A DNA stretch of 64,000 nt from NCBI RefSeq assembly GCF_900496995.4, contig NC_044009.1, positions 47,166,005 to 47,230,004 of the forward strand, written 5' to 3'. The translations under genes were made by a program, and so were the position numbers. Below the pieces are notes generated by a model. The model ran no database searches. It was given only the letters and a program-made list of their open reading frames with translations, and was not told the DNA's origin. This stretch comes from Aquila chrysaetos chrysaetos (Eukaryota > Chordata > Aves > Accipitriformes > Accipitridae). Below, one piece after another: positions 13,101 to 23,700 of the stretch. Position 1 is the stretch's first letter. Each line of letters opens with the position of its first letter.

Positions 13101-15748
13101 AACACGCCACTATTGCAGGTTTTACAGATACAATGGAGGAATGCACTACTGCAATTTTTAAGGTGAGGGTAGTACACTATTACAACCACAAGCGATTCAC
13201 AGACAACCACAAGCACACACGTGTTTACAAACTTAAAGCATAAACAATATTCACTTACCCCTCCAGGTAAGGGCTCTCAATCCCAGGGAAGCTACCTCGA
13301 CCGGCGTCCCGATCAAGCGGGGGAAGGGTTTCCTTCACAAGCCAACTGTATGGTTGGAGAAGTGACTCCCCCATTTCCAGCCTGAATCTTAGAGTTTTTA
13401 TCCCCTGACTTGTGGAATGGTGTGTATGACTATGTCTGAGCGGATTATGATGTATGCCTAAATGGATTATGTATATCTGAGTGGAGTTTCCCCTTATCTT
13501 TCCTTTGCTGGTCTGTTATTGTTTGAATACACAAGGTTGCCATTTGAAACTGAAGCTGAAACCCTCCAGTTCTTTTATTTTACCTTGCTTCCTCAGGCAA
13601 CTGAATAGTGGTTGGATTGAGACTCGGCATACTATTTGTTAAGGGATTTCAAGGCTCAGTTCAGGTTTTGGTTCTTTGAATGGCCCAGCCACCGCCCTGT
13701 TTAGTTTAGGGTTTATCAGACAAGCCAGGGTTAAGCTGTCTACACAGCTCCCCGTGAGCCGTCTCTGCAGAGAGACAGGGCCTCAAGGCAACCCAAGGCT
13801 GGGCCGCTTTTGTAACCCCCCATGAGCCGCCTGTGTGCACTAGACATGGTGAAACTCCTTTGTGAACTATGAGCCGGGACAATCCACACAAGGACCAGCC
13901 ACAGAAACCAGGGGACTCCCCTCTGCACGTATTTTCCAACCACAAAACTGCACTGGGCTTGACGGGCAGGTCAGCATCTGGCTGGTGGCCGAGGCAGAGC
14001 AGAGGGTCCCTGGGTCTGACCTCAGGCTGTTGGTGCTAGTGGAGAGCTGGTGATGCTCAGTCCTGTGGGGCATCCCTAAATGTGCGTGCTGGGTCAGGAC
14101 GGGCTGGGAAGCAACTGGGAAGTGATTTAAAACAACTCTATTAGAGAAAGGGTTCAAGCCTTTGAAGGGCCATTGCACTGTGGAGGAGGAGTAATGGCTG
14201 TGTGTAACTATCACTTCTAGATGCTGTACCGTGTGGAGGATATTCCCAATGCTATCAAGTTTTTCCACAGCTGCCTCGACCACCACGGTAAACTCCTGAT
14301 CATAATTTTATCAGGTAAGAGGGACCTCTTATTTTTTGCTTCATTGCTGGTGTTTCGAAGAGCTTCGAAGTTTGAGAGCCACAGATATTTGTCTCGGGAT
14401 TTCAGTAGCACTTATGCTATAGTAATTAAATAAAACAAATACTGTATTTCATAGGGAGCATGCAATCTTGGGCTTAGCCTCTTGGACCCCAGTGTTTGAT
14501 GGGACCACTTAGACATAGCCTTCGTGCTCTTGCTTCCCTGCTTATGAAGTAGATGAACTGGTGTGTACCTCAAAGAGACCTCCTGCCGTGAAATTACTGG
14601 CTAGAGAGAAGTATGGCTATTCATGAATGAGGGTCAATCCTTCTTCATGGTGAAATCAGCACTGTAAAAATGCAACCTGAGCTCTGGGAGGACCCATCTT
14701 TGGGGCTCTCCCCTCTGCACAGCAATGGCCAAGACCCCAGCAGGACAACGGGTGCTGCCAAGATCTGCGGGCTTTATGGCAGGGTAGGAAAAAAAGGCAC
14801 TCAACATCATGGCACTTATTAATAATAGTGTTTTTTCCAGTGTGCCATTCATGAATCCCCGCCTCATGGTGCGGTGGATAAAGCACACTTCCCCATGTTT
14901 GCCATTAAAACTCCCTCTCACATTGCTGGTAGGCTGTTTCCCTTGCTAGCTGGGACTAGCTTTTTCAGGTATGTATTCTTCGATGTGGACTTAAAATTGA
15001 CGTTCAATATGTAAAAACATCTGCACTATTCTAGCAAAGAATTTGCACATCTGCAAATTCTAGCTACACTTAACAGGTAGCATGCATGTGCAGGCTCAAT
15101 GTGTCGTTACCTCTGTGTGTACTCCTCCCTCTGGGCAAACCCGGTGCTGGAGACCGTCTCCTAGGAGTTTCCTTTAAACAGGAGAGTTTTGGAAGGAGGG
15201 CAGAGAGAGATCACAGTTTTACCCCTCTCCAGGCACGGACATTTGTAAGTGGACTCAAATAAGAAGAAAGCTCTTCTGATGCTCCTGGCAGGATCTGGGC
15301 CAGCAGCGAAGGGAGCATTTCAAACTCATTTAGTAGTTTAGGTGTTTGACTGCCTTGGCTTTGCAAAAGTAACCTTCCCTCTTGCTCTCCAGACAGTAGC
15401 GGATGGGCCAGCTTATGGAAGAAGTACAGACACTGTTTGCCTTCCACCGACAGCGGCCACTACATCACCTCCAACGGCATCACGGATGTTTTGAAGAGAC
15501 TGGGTGTTGAATACCACGTTTATGAGTTCCCATCGGGCTGGGATATCACCGAGTGCTTTATCGAGGGGGACCCGGTTGGAGGCCACATGATGGATTTCCT
15601 GACGGGGACGAAAAACTTTCTGGGCACGGCCCCCCCGGGGCTGCGGCGGCAGCTGCAGGAGGCTCTCTGCCAGCCCGAGTGCAGCAGCAAAAAGGACGGG
15701 AGGATCATCTTCAGCAACAACTTGAGTATGATTGTGGTTGAATCCTAG
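6983..15748 (+). CDS. Histamine N-methyltransferase-like protein (divergent HNMT paralog), six coding exons
   Basis: Coding exons are 6983-7101, 8780-8832, 11939-12046, 12155-12285, 14221-14314 and 15393-15748, all GT-AG bounded and in phase. They give 861 nt and 286 residues. The protein is a class I SAM-dependent methyltransferase of the HNMT family, presumably cytosolic because no signal peptide or membrane segment is seen. Family marks, in order: STEHQCM (residues 20-26, with Glu22 matching the histamine-binding Glu28), a glycine-rich SAM loop (52-58), IIEP (81-84, acidic SAM-ribose contact), FDFIHMIQ (130-137, Gln137 matching Gln143) and FSNNLS near the C-terminus (Asn277 matching Asn283). 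It is intact, with no stop or frameshift. It is only about half identical to gene 2 and differs at several substrate-pocket positions, so the substrate may not be histamine. The start is the Met5 equivalent of human HNMT, because the ancestral first ATG reads GTG here. Confidence 0.93.
7102..8779 (+). other. Gene 1 intron 2
   Basis: GT-AG intron of 1678 bases. It contains a short AT dinucleotide run (about 7788-7802) next to AT-rich low-complexity sequence. No other feature is seen. Confidence 0.85.
8780..8832 (+). CDS. Gene 1 exon 3, SAM-binding motif I
   Basis: 53 nt, acceptor tttcag, donor gtaagg, entering phase 2 and leaving phase 1. It encodes LGNGKSTINVLGVGSGTG, the beta strand and glycine-rich loop that binds SAM. 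The gene 2 exon is the same length and matches at 14 of 18 residues, the best-conserved stretch between the two. Confidence 0.93.
8833..11938 (+). other. Gene 1 intron 3
   Basis: GT-AG intron of 3106 bases. It includes a short AG repeat near 9188 and A/T homopolymers near 9512 and 9696. The open frames at 10553-11295 have no recognisable similarity and are treated as chance. Confidence 0.85.
11939..12046 (+). CDS. Gene 1 exon 4, SAM-ribose contact region
   Basis: 108 nt, acceptor gaatag, donor gtaagg, phase 1 on both sides. It encodes EQDLKMIRIM, then the acidic-loop motif NEIIEPN. Glu83 matches human Glu89. The residue matching the SAM-contacting Gln94 is His88. This is the least conserved exon between the two genes (15 of 35 residues). 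Confidence 0.92.
12155..12285 (+). CDS. Gene 1 exon 5
   Basis: 131 nt, acceptor aaacag, donor gtaatg, entering phase 1 and leaving phase 0. It encodes NVSFLWHQLTSLEYE and ends in FDFIHMIQ. Ser114 matches the SAM-contacting Ser120 and Gln137 matches the histamine-binding Gln143. The preceding intron is only 108 bases, against 3.5 kb at the same place in gene 2. Confidence 0.93.
12990..13718 (-). mobile_element. Probable LTR-type retroelement remnant in intron 4 of gene 1
   Basis: The block differs in character from its surroundings. Read on the minus strand it runs from a unique, LTR-like region through an AATAAA signal (complement at about 13074-13079) into a terminal segment that carries a 45-bp duplication, an order typical of U3-R-U5. 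There is no coding capacity, consistent with a solo LTR. I could not find a clean target-site duplication, so both ends are approximate and the identity is a judgement from layout and general resemblance to avian retroviral LTRs. Confidence 0.4.
13004..13096. repeat. 45-bp imperfect tandem duplication
   Basis: Two copies beginning CTTAACTGCAA at 13004 and 13049 share most bases through TTGAACTTCACT(C/T)ACAG. The second copy carries a few extra bases in its middle. It lies at one end of the LTR-like block. Confidence 0.75.
14221..14314 (+). CDS. Gene 1 exon 6
   Basis: 94 nt, acceptor ttctag, donor gtaaga, entering phase 0 and leaving phase 1. It encodes MLYRVEDIPNAIKFFHSCL and a hydrophobic beta strand (KLLIIIL). 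The human motif is LYYV; here the second Tyr (Tyr147, which lines the histamine pocket) is Arg141. Confidence 0.93.
14315..15392 (+). other. Gene 1 intron 5
   Basis: GT-AG intron of 1078 bases with nothing recognisable inside. The acceptor has a good pyrimidine tract (ttgctctccag). Confidence 0.85.
15393..15748 (+). CDS. Gene 1 exon 7 (last coding exon, stop TAG)
   Basis: 356 nt, acceptor ctccag, entering phase 1, ending in TAG at 15746-15748. It encodes SSGWASLWKKY, then the substrate-binding subdomain (DITECFIEG, MMDFLTGT) and the C-terminal FSNNLSMIVVES. It matches gene 2 at 57 of 117 residues with no gaps. Trp177, Phe237 and Asn277 (human Trp183, Phe243, Asn283) are kept. Phe190 and Cys196 equivalents are Leu184 and Gly190. 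The 3' half is strikingly GC-rich (about 15590-15690). Confidence 0.94.
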
Positions 15749-16525
15749 AGTCCAGACCACCTGCAGAAGAAAAGTCAGGATGGGTACAGGGGCGATGTGG
15801 TCGCAGAAGGGCATAGCGTAGAAAGAAGGCAACTTGCAGGCAAGAAGGCAAGAAAGTGGGGCTCAGCTGCAGCCCCCCGTTCCCAGCCAGGGTCGGCGGA
15901 GCCGCCTGCAGAACCAGGGATGAGTCTTTGTCCTGCTGAGGTCAACGGGGCCAAGATTTCACCCCGGCTATTTAGTCCAGCCCTAGGAGAACGTTTTCCA
16001 GAAAGTAAAGAGCTCCATCTCGCTAAAAGCCTACGTGGACTTGTTTTTTAACAGTATGCATCCTGTCTGTGCTTTTGACACTGGGATCTCCACTTTTCGA
16101 TATAGCCAGCATGTTTACATACCTAAAGATATATCTATATGACCAGGCATTGCTCTGCAGCCAGGAGGAGGCTGCAGCCCCCATGCTGGCTGTGTACAGA
16201 CCCACTGCTTCCAGCTGCACCAGGACAAAACCAGCAAGGTGTCCCCACTGCTTTGCACCCAAGTAATGTGCCTCCCTGCACCCAGACCCGAGCTGTAAGT
16301 TGCTCTGCACTAGGCTATTTCACATGGTTTTATCAGCGTAGGTATTACTGCCCCAAGCATCTCGCAATATAGACATGTTTTAAAAATTTTTCAGCCTTTT
16401 TGTTTGGAGAATTTTTTGGATCCCAGGATGATACTTGCCCTGTGCTCTTTCAGGCAGATATTAATTTTGTTACTTTCTTACTACTGTTTTTCTCCATATA
16501 AAATAAAAGCAATTTTAAACCAAAA
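15749..16525 (+). terminator. Gene 1 3' UTR and poly(A) signal
   Basis: After the TAG stop, the first canonical AATAAA is at 16502-16507. A GT-rich stretch follows at about 16530-16548, as expected of a cleavage and polyadenylation site. The 3' end near 16525 is estimated from that spacing. Confidence 0.65.
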
Positions 16526-17384
16526 GTAACACTTGTTCTGTATGTGTGGGCTTACGGAAAATGAAGAGTGAAGAGGTTATTTAGTTAAAAAAAAACAACC
16601 ACAAAATACTGTTTAATGGAAGCATTAAGGGTTTCTTGTAAGTGAGAAAGACGAGACTAAGGCCATGGAAGAGCTGGGTGCGACCTACACTGCTGCAGCC
16701 ACGGGAGGCAGCTTGGCTTGCTCAAAGCAGTGTCGCTGCAGCACAGCAACATAGCACCTACATCACTTAAATATAATGTATGTGGTTAAGGTGTTAATAT
16801 AGGTAATTTAAGACTATTTCCACGGGATTCTGAGCTCTTCAGAGGGCTAAAGAAGGTGCTTCCAGGGCAGCCAGCGGGAAAGGGAGACCCTGCACAGGAG
16901 ACCAGTGGGGTTTGGTGCTGCATTTAGGGCCACGGTGCTGTGCAGACCTTGGGCTGGGCACATGGGGGGAAAGGGCCTGAAGTCCCACCAGCCTCATTGC
17001 AAATAGGTCTCAGGGCAGGAAGCACCAGCTCAGCTGGAAAATACCTGCACGCACAGAGCCCACCTCTATACACTGATTTTTCTATGCTTAAGCTGGAAAG
17101 CACATGCCCATGTCCACCTGAAGGGGCTGCAGATATCACTGCCTTACTGATGCCTGGTATTGATGAAAAGGCTTGTTCCAGCATCACGAACACGTGGATT
17201 GGCACATTAGCTTGCAAAATATTAGATGTCATTGTCACCCAGAGTCCTGCTGATCCTGCCAAACCTACCCCAGCCCACACCCCATCTATCTGCCTGGATG
17301 CAGTTATTGCCAGAGGTAGCAGCGCTCCCGTCTGAAAAGGTAATGTCAGCTCATAGGGTCATTGCAGCTCCACTTTGTGCTTTG

Positions 17385-17448
17385 AGGTTTTTGGTTTTTT
17401 TGTTGTTTTTGGTTTTTTTTTAGTTTTGGTTTTGGTTTGGTTTTTTTC
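17385..17448. repeat. GGTTTT-type low-complexity tract
   Basis: An irregular run of T blocks separated by G or GG, with no coding sense. It is a simple-sequence tract. Confidence 0.75.
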
Positions 17449-20400
17449 ATATCTTTCTGAAATGCAGCCATTTCTCCTGCAAAAGTTTCCTCTGAAACTA
17501 CTGTAAAGGAAAAAAGAGAAAAGCGATGGGAAAATGATAGCATAACATCATCTCTCTGGCAGGACTGTGGCACCCAGGTCTGTAAGTACTATTGCTGTCA
17601 GTCTAAGAAACATCAGTCAAAACTGGACACCCTCCTCCAGAGTACCCCATACCTATGCACAATCTTTCTGTTTTGATCCATTTTATTTTTTATTCTATAG
17701 GTATCTCTTTTGCTTGTGCTCGCCCACAGCACTGGTCAGGGAGTGTATAGCTGGGCTGTTGGACAGGCTTTCAGCACTCCTCCCATCAATCTTCTCCTTC
17801 CACTATTAATTCCCATGGTTTATTTCCAAGTATTAGTGATGTCTCTGTCTCTACCTGGTAGATTAAAAGGAAAAAACCAAATATACCAAAAACCAGGCTT
17901 GCTTTTCAAGCTCCAAAGAGCCATCTACCTGTTAGTCTTTGCAGAAATTTGGAACAGTCCAGGTTCCCCCAGATCTTCCCCCGCCCAAGAGGTTTTCACC
18001 CCTCCAGAGTTTCCTGAGCAGATAGACACGTTTCCAGTAAGCAGACACTCAGCAAAACCCATGAGCACAAAATTTACCCACACCATTGTAAATCAATGTG
18101 CAAATGCTCAAAAGAAAAGAACGACTTCAAAGCAGACAGCCTAGGGAGATGAAACAGGGCACTCCATTAAAAACACGATTGCTTAATGCTTTATCTGTAA
18201 TTTCTCTTTCGGTTCTTGAAAAGCAAGTCATTTAACAACGACTCTGCTTGTACACCTGGCACAAATACAATCCTAAGTGTCTGTTCCACTTATTTATATA
18301 TTTATTCTTGGAAGAATATGCTATTTAATAACTATTTGTTGTGCTCTTTAAAATATGCTTTCCTCCCACGCAGGGTTTCGGTCTGTGCTTTCCCAGCAGC
18401 CGGCATGCAGGACCGCGGTTGGGTCTGTGTGGCCACGAGAGGGCTGCAGCAGCCAGCGGATTAAATCTGCCTCCCAGAATGCTTGAGAAACTGAGCTGAA
18501 GAAGCAGAGTCAAGTAGCCTGGCAGGTGAATGGAGCACTACCTCAACTCTGCTTTCTTTGCTAGGTCATCGCATCCTGATTCCAGCTGTTGGGGACCACC
18601 GTTTTTTCTACCGCGGAGTCACGTTCTTGATGCCGGGCTCCGACTTGTAAAAAAGTCACGATTGCACAGCACGGGGCCAACAAGGGCTGCACAAAATTTG
18701 CTGTTGGGTTGGGTTTTTTCCCCCACTCGATGGCTGAAGCGCTGCAGCTTGGCTGCCTCTCAAGCACAAGCCTGCAGAGAGCTAACCAGGTGCCGTGGCT
18801 GGCCGGGGGGAGGAAAACACAAAGAAGGGGATGTCAGGAGTAAGAGGTTGCTTCTGCTTTAGCTTTGAGCCAAATTAACCTTGCTGACCTCAGTCCAGGA
18901 TAAGCCCGACTCCGCAATGAGTTTCATGGCAGATGCCAGCGCCGCAGTTAGTGAGGAGCAGGTCCGCGGCTTCCCGAGGGAGCCGTGCCGCTCCGTCAGC
19001 ACGACAGCTTGCTCCGGCCCAAAGCGAAGGCTTTTGCGGATAACCACGTAGTAAGCTGCCGCGTGTACTCTGGAGTAGAAGTAATGCCTACAAACCCCAA
19101 ATGCATTATTTTTAAATGGAGCAGTTGCAGATTTTATCCTTATTTCAAGTTAGTAATATGCCCATTTCAATGGCATGGCATTGCATTGATTGTGTGTTAC
19201 AGCCTCCTAAAAAGGAGTTACAGAAACAGCTCTTTATAATATCAAGGAAGGATAATTTGTTTTTTACTGGGCTTGTATTCAGTCTTGGGGGCTGAATGGT
19301 TTCCCTTTGTAATGATTGTTAAGGCTTCTTTACCCATGAACATTACCAGGGGAATGAAGGTATCATAGGAACCAGAAAATCTAATAGCTTATTTCTGAAT
19401 AATCCCATTAAAAGGCAAGGTCAGTAAAATGCTGGAGCATATATTTAAAAGATTAAAAAGAACCTCAGTCAGGGAGCAAAAAATAAAAATACAGGTGCTG
19501 AACTTTTTTTTTTCACCTTTTCAATATTTGCCCACAGAAATCTGTTGAGGCTTATATCAAGAATGTAGAAAATCTTTGGGTACCCCGTGCATTCGTCATA
19601 AATAAATACATCAAATAAATGCATGGCCGTAAGCGAGATCTCTAATAGTCATGAGCTGTACAGTATCTGCGTTAATAATTTTCATTGAGACACCAGGGTT
19701 TGCCCTGCAGTCTTCAGACTTGGGATGCTAGTTCTGGAGGTCCCTAGGGTGAAGAAACCTGAGGCAGGATCTAGATGTGGCAGAGAAATTGCCACAAGGT
19801 TGTACTTAGGAAATCCCAGGAAAATTCAGGGCATGCTTATGCCCAGAAAATAGTCTTCCAGCTGCCCTGAAACCATGTGTGGTTCAGAACTGCTTCATCA
19901 GATGTATTGTCGGATAGTCCTTGCTAGGCACAGGATTCGGGTTTCCTGAGGGACTGACCTTTCTCAAAGACCTTTATGATGGGAAGGACAGGAGTAACTG
20001 CGAGCTCAACTTGCAGTGTCTTTTATCTTTTGATGGAATTAGTCCTGATGACCGCAAACATGAACCATCTCCACATGCTTAGTATGCAGCAGAGAAGGGA
20101 GCAAAGGCCAGGTAAATCTCCCTGAAGCTGCCGGTTGTAGCTCCACGTACTGGTGGTAGGATCGTACCAACCTTCCTGGAGCTTACAAAGGCCTTCGTAG
20201 GAATAATAACCTTCTGCCTCAGGTCATAATTCTGAGAAGGCATTTGTCACCCTACTGTTTAAAGTACAGTGTTTTTTGAAGGTCATATCCTCCAGACTGA
20301 GAACAAATATCTAAACCAAGTCTAAAATACCTTTGTTATTAACCATCGCTCCTTGGAGTCACTCAACTCCAGTACTTAAGTATCAACAGAAACTTAAATC

Positions 20401-20740
20401 TTGCGAGATGGTGAGAGTCCTGGTTAGGCCTCCAAAGACATCTATGGACCAGTGCTTGGTCACTCTGCTACGTGCCAAGCTGCTGGGACACCAGACGGCA
20501 AAAGCCTGGAAATCTCCTCGTTTTGGCATGGACACAGTGGCGTGGTCCTAGTAAACACGCTGACAGTGCCATGAGAGCCCTTGTCCTGTCCCAGCAGAGT
20601 AGCTCCAGGCTGGCTGGGGAGAGACAGCCGCCTCGAGGAGGTTCTCTCTGGCTCCTTCTCACCCAAGGGCAGTCACCCAAACTCCTGGCTGGGGGGCGAG
20701 CACCTCGGGGTCTGGACAGACACCCCTAATAACACTGGTT

Positions 20741-20755
20741 CCCCCCCCCCCCCCC
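20741..20755. repeat. Poly(C) run, 15 bases
   Basis: Fifteen consecutive C bases. It is a G-quadruplex-prone simple sequence when read on the other strand and is liable to sequencing length error. Confidence 0.85.
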
Positions 20756-23700
20756 GCTTCTGCTGCATTTGTCAGCCAGCCCAATTCTGCTGGGAAATGC
20801 TGAAATTCAGATGCACGCCCCTTCAGAAATCACAAAGCAAACAAAGATCTCCTTCTGCCACCGGTATAAAGTCCCTTCCTGTCTCTAAGAGCAGCCTTAT
20901 CAATGCAAATGTCCCTTGCAATCAGTCCTAAAACAGGAAAAGAAATAAACTGACAGCTTATCCCTCTAATACAAATATGTTCAAGTGATCAGCCTGGCGC
21001 AGGAGCTGGGGCTGCAGCCTGGACACCCAGAGGAGGTTGTGGGCCAGCCCTCCTGCACCGTGTTATTTAAGGCCACTGGTTTTAGCTAAAGCAGCAGATG
21101 TTGCAAAAGGCAGGAAATGTGTTGTTCATCCCCCATTCTTCTTTAATTTCTTGTTTAAAAAAAAAAAACCCTACAGCTGGAAAGATCTTGGGTCTGAAGA
21201 GAGTTCATAGAACATATGAGATGGCCGGATCCCAGCGGGGCTTTTCTTCTCATCTCTGAGAAGGAGCAGGGAAGAGCAGAACAGGAGTTTCATTTCCACT
21301 AGTCGCTTCCTGATAGTCTAATGACATTTTCGGTTAGACCTGCCAGTAAGTTTGTAGAGAAAACATATGTTTTGTCATACATTGTAATGATGGTACCTCT
21401 GCTGAATTTAGAAACGCGATAAAGAAATTTTCAGAGGAGTTCCTAAGTCCCTATTGCTTTGTTAACATTTTTTAGCATCCTGTTAATCACTCGGTATGTA
21501 TCTGTCAACAGCTGATATTGTGGATTAAGGAAGATTACAACTCGTTTCTCCAGTGGCTGTTTTCTTTAGGTTTTAGCTCTGTGGGCACTTTGCCATTGAC
21601 TTCACTATGACAAGACTGAGCCCCTTGCTTTTATGAACACCTTGTAATGCTTTCCTGACTCAGAGTGCTTTTACTTTACAAGGTAGCTAAATGGTCATCC
21701 AGAGGGTAAACGTTTTGATTTTATTATTTCTGGAAGAAGGGCTAATATTCTTTCAATGCTGAACAAACAGTCCATGAGATCTTGATTTGCAGATGTTTTC
21801 ATACAGATAAATGTTGGCTTTGTTTTTTCGTGCTTGTGCAGATGATGTCATTTGTTATTTGGAAAAAGGGGATGGTATTTGAGGAAATTCAGATAAAAGT
21901 TCTACAGATGTAATGCATTTAATTCATAGTCCTTCTCCATTATTTACTAGCAACTACAGTCTCCAAATTTACAGGTTGGTTATCCACTTTGGGATGCAAA
22001 GAAATCCCTGTGACTCACATGATCCAACACAAAGCAGAAGTAATTAACACTGGAGAATCAAACAACTCAACTGTGAATAACCTTCAGTCTAAAAATTATT
22101 CACCCAAACTTACCTCCTTGTGCCAGAACTTGTTTTAACAAGCTTAAAAATAACAATGACAAAAATACAAATTTCAGCCTAAATGTCCTTCCTGAGCTTA
22201 TTTAATTGTTACGGCTTGCCTCCGAGGTCTCATCCTTCTCAGCTCCCTTCTCTGGCAGAACACCCCCCCCTCCATGGCCTTATCTCAAGGCAGCCAAATT
22301 AAGGAAAACTTTCCTCCTGTGCTCAGGGGACACCGGGTCGTGGCCAACCTCCACCCTGACTCACTCGAAATTCCTGCCAAATGTTAATGCAGATTTTTCG
22401 CTTCAGAGCCTAAGGTGACACAAAACAAACGACGTGCGCTCGTCTGGGTGTTTTACTAGGAGTGTCTCACCCGATTACAAATGCCTTAAAACAACAAGCA
22501 CTGCCAGAGCCTACCTTCACTGCACTTTGTATAAATTATTCCTGAGCCGCTGCTTAATGTTTATTAATATTTCTGATGATTCTGAAATCTTAAACTAAGG
22601 ACATTAATATATCCCATAGTACAAATCCAGGTAAAGGTATTAATGGGACAGTAAACTTCTCGCTTTCTCTTTTGTATGGGTGAGCTGTATTTCGGGTCCC
22701 TGTACGTGAAGAGGAACAGCTCCCCCCCAACAAATACAGTCCCCAAATTAATTCTTGTTCTGGTGGGAATTTAAATAAATCTTCCAATTCCATCACTTGG
22801 CAAGAAATTGCTTTTGAACATAATTAGCATTTATACTAGTACTGGAGTCTTGTTTATTTATGTGTCACAACGGTCCCTGAAAAATGTAAGAATATATGAA
22901 ATTTCACTCAGGCTCAGACAAAAACTCCACTTTGACCAGAATCCTGTCCTGTTTAGGGAGAGAAGGAAAGTAGGAAATGTAGAAAATAGTCAATCTTCTA
23001 TGACATCTTCCTTTTTCTTCCCCCATCCTCCCCTGCCTTTTGGCAACCTGTTGGTCAGGGACCTCCTGCACTGAAGGCTGCATCCAGGCAATCATACCTC
23101 CTCCTTGCCTTTCCTCATTAATTTGCCAAATTTCTTTCCACGTGTTTTGCAAAGATGGGCAACAAAGAACTCCATTTCAAGTGCCTCTCCACAGTCACTT
23201 TTTACCTTGGGGAAAGATAGCTCTTTTTTAAAAAAGTTTCCACTAATGTGAGAACCATCTGGCCTCCGCAAACACGACAGCTCAGCTCTGCTCTTCATTT
23301 CAGGGCTGCTGTGGACTGGATGGCATCTCCTTCACCGTAGAGTCACCACCTTCACCACCTCCTTCGTGTCGTGAGGCAGTAAGAGCTGGGTGAAGAAGGA
23401 CACCAGCAAGGAGGAGAAACAACCCTTACCAGCCCCAGCGCTGATGGCCCGGGGGGACGAGGGGTGGGCACCGGGAGCCAGCCAGGAGATGCTCCCTAAC
23501 GTTGCAACGGGAAGAGATGGAGGAAAAGTTTTTCCATCACACGTTTGCAGTCCTCTGGGGAGAAACGTATGAGCTCATCACGGTGACACAGAGTGTGTTT
23601 CCAGCTGACGGTGAACAGTTGGCAAAGCAGAACTGGTGGGTTGTCTGTCGGCTCTCAGTGGCTGCTTATAACATTTTTTCTAGCAGGTATCGTAATTTTA

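Larger units (their letters stand above)
12286..14220 (+). other. Gene 1 intron 4
   Basis: GT-AG intron of 1935 bases. Most of its middle is the probable LTR-type insertion at about 12990-13718, which is listed separately. No exon is seen inside it. Confidence 0.85.

Noticed and set aside
6983..15748. Gene 1 as a pseudogene
   Set aside because: All splice sites are canonical, phases are kept, no stop or frameshift is present, and key catalytic residues remain.
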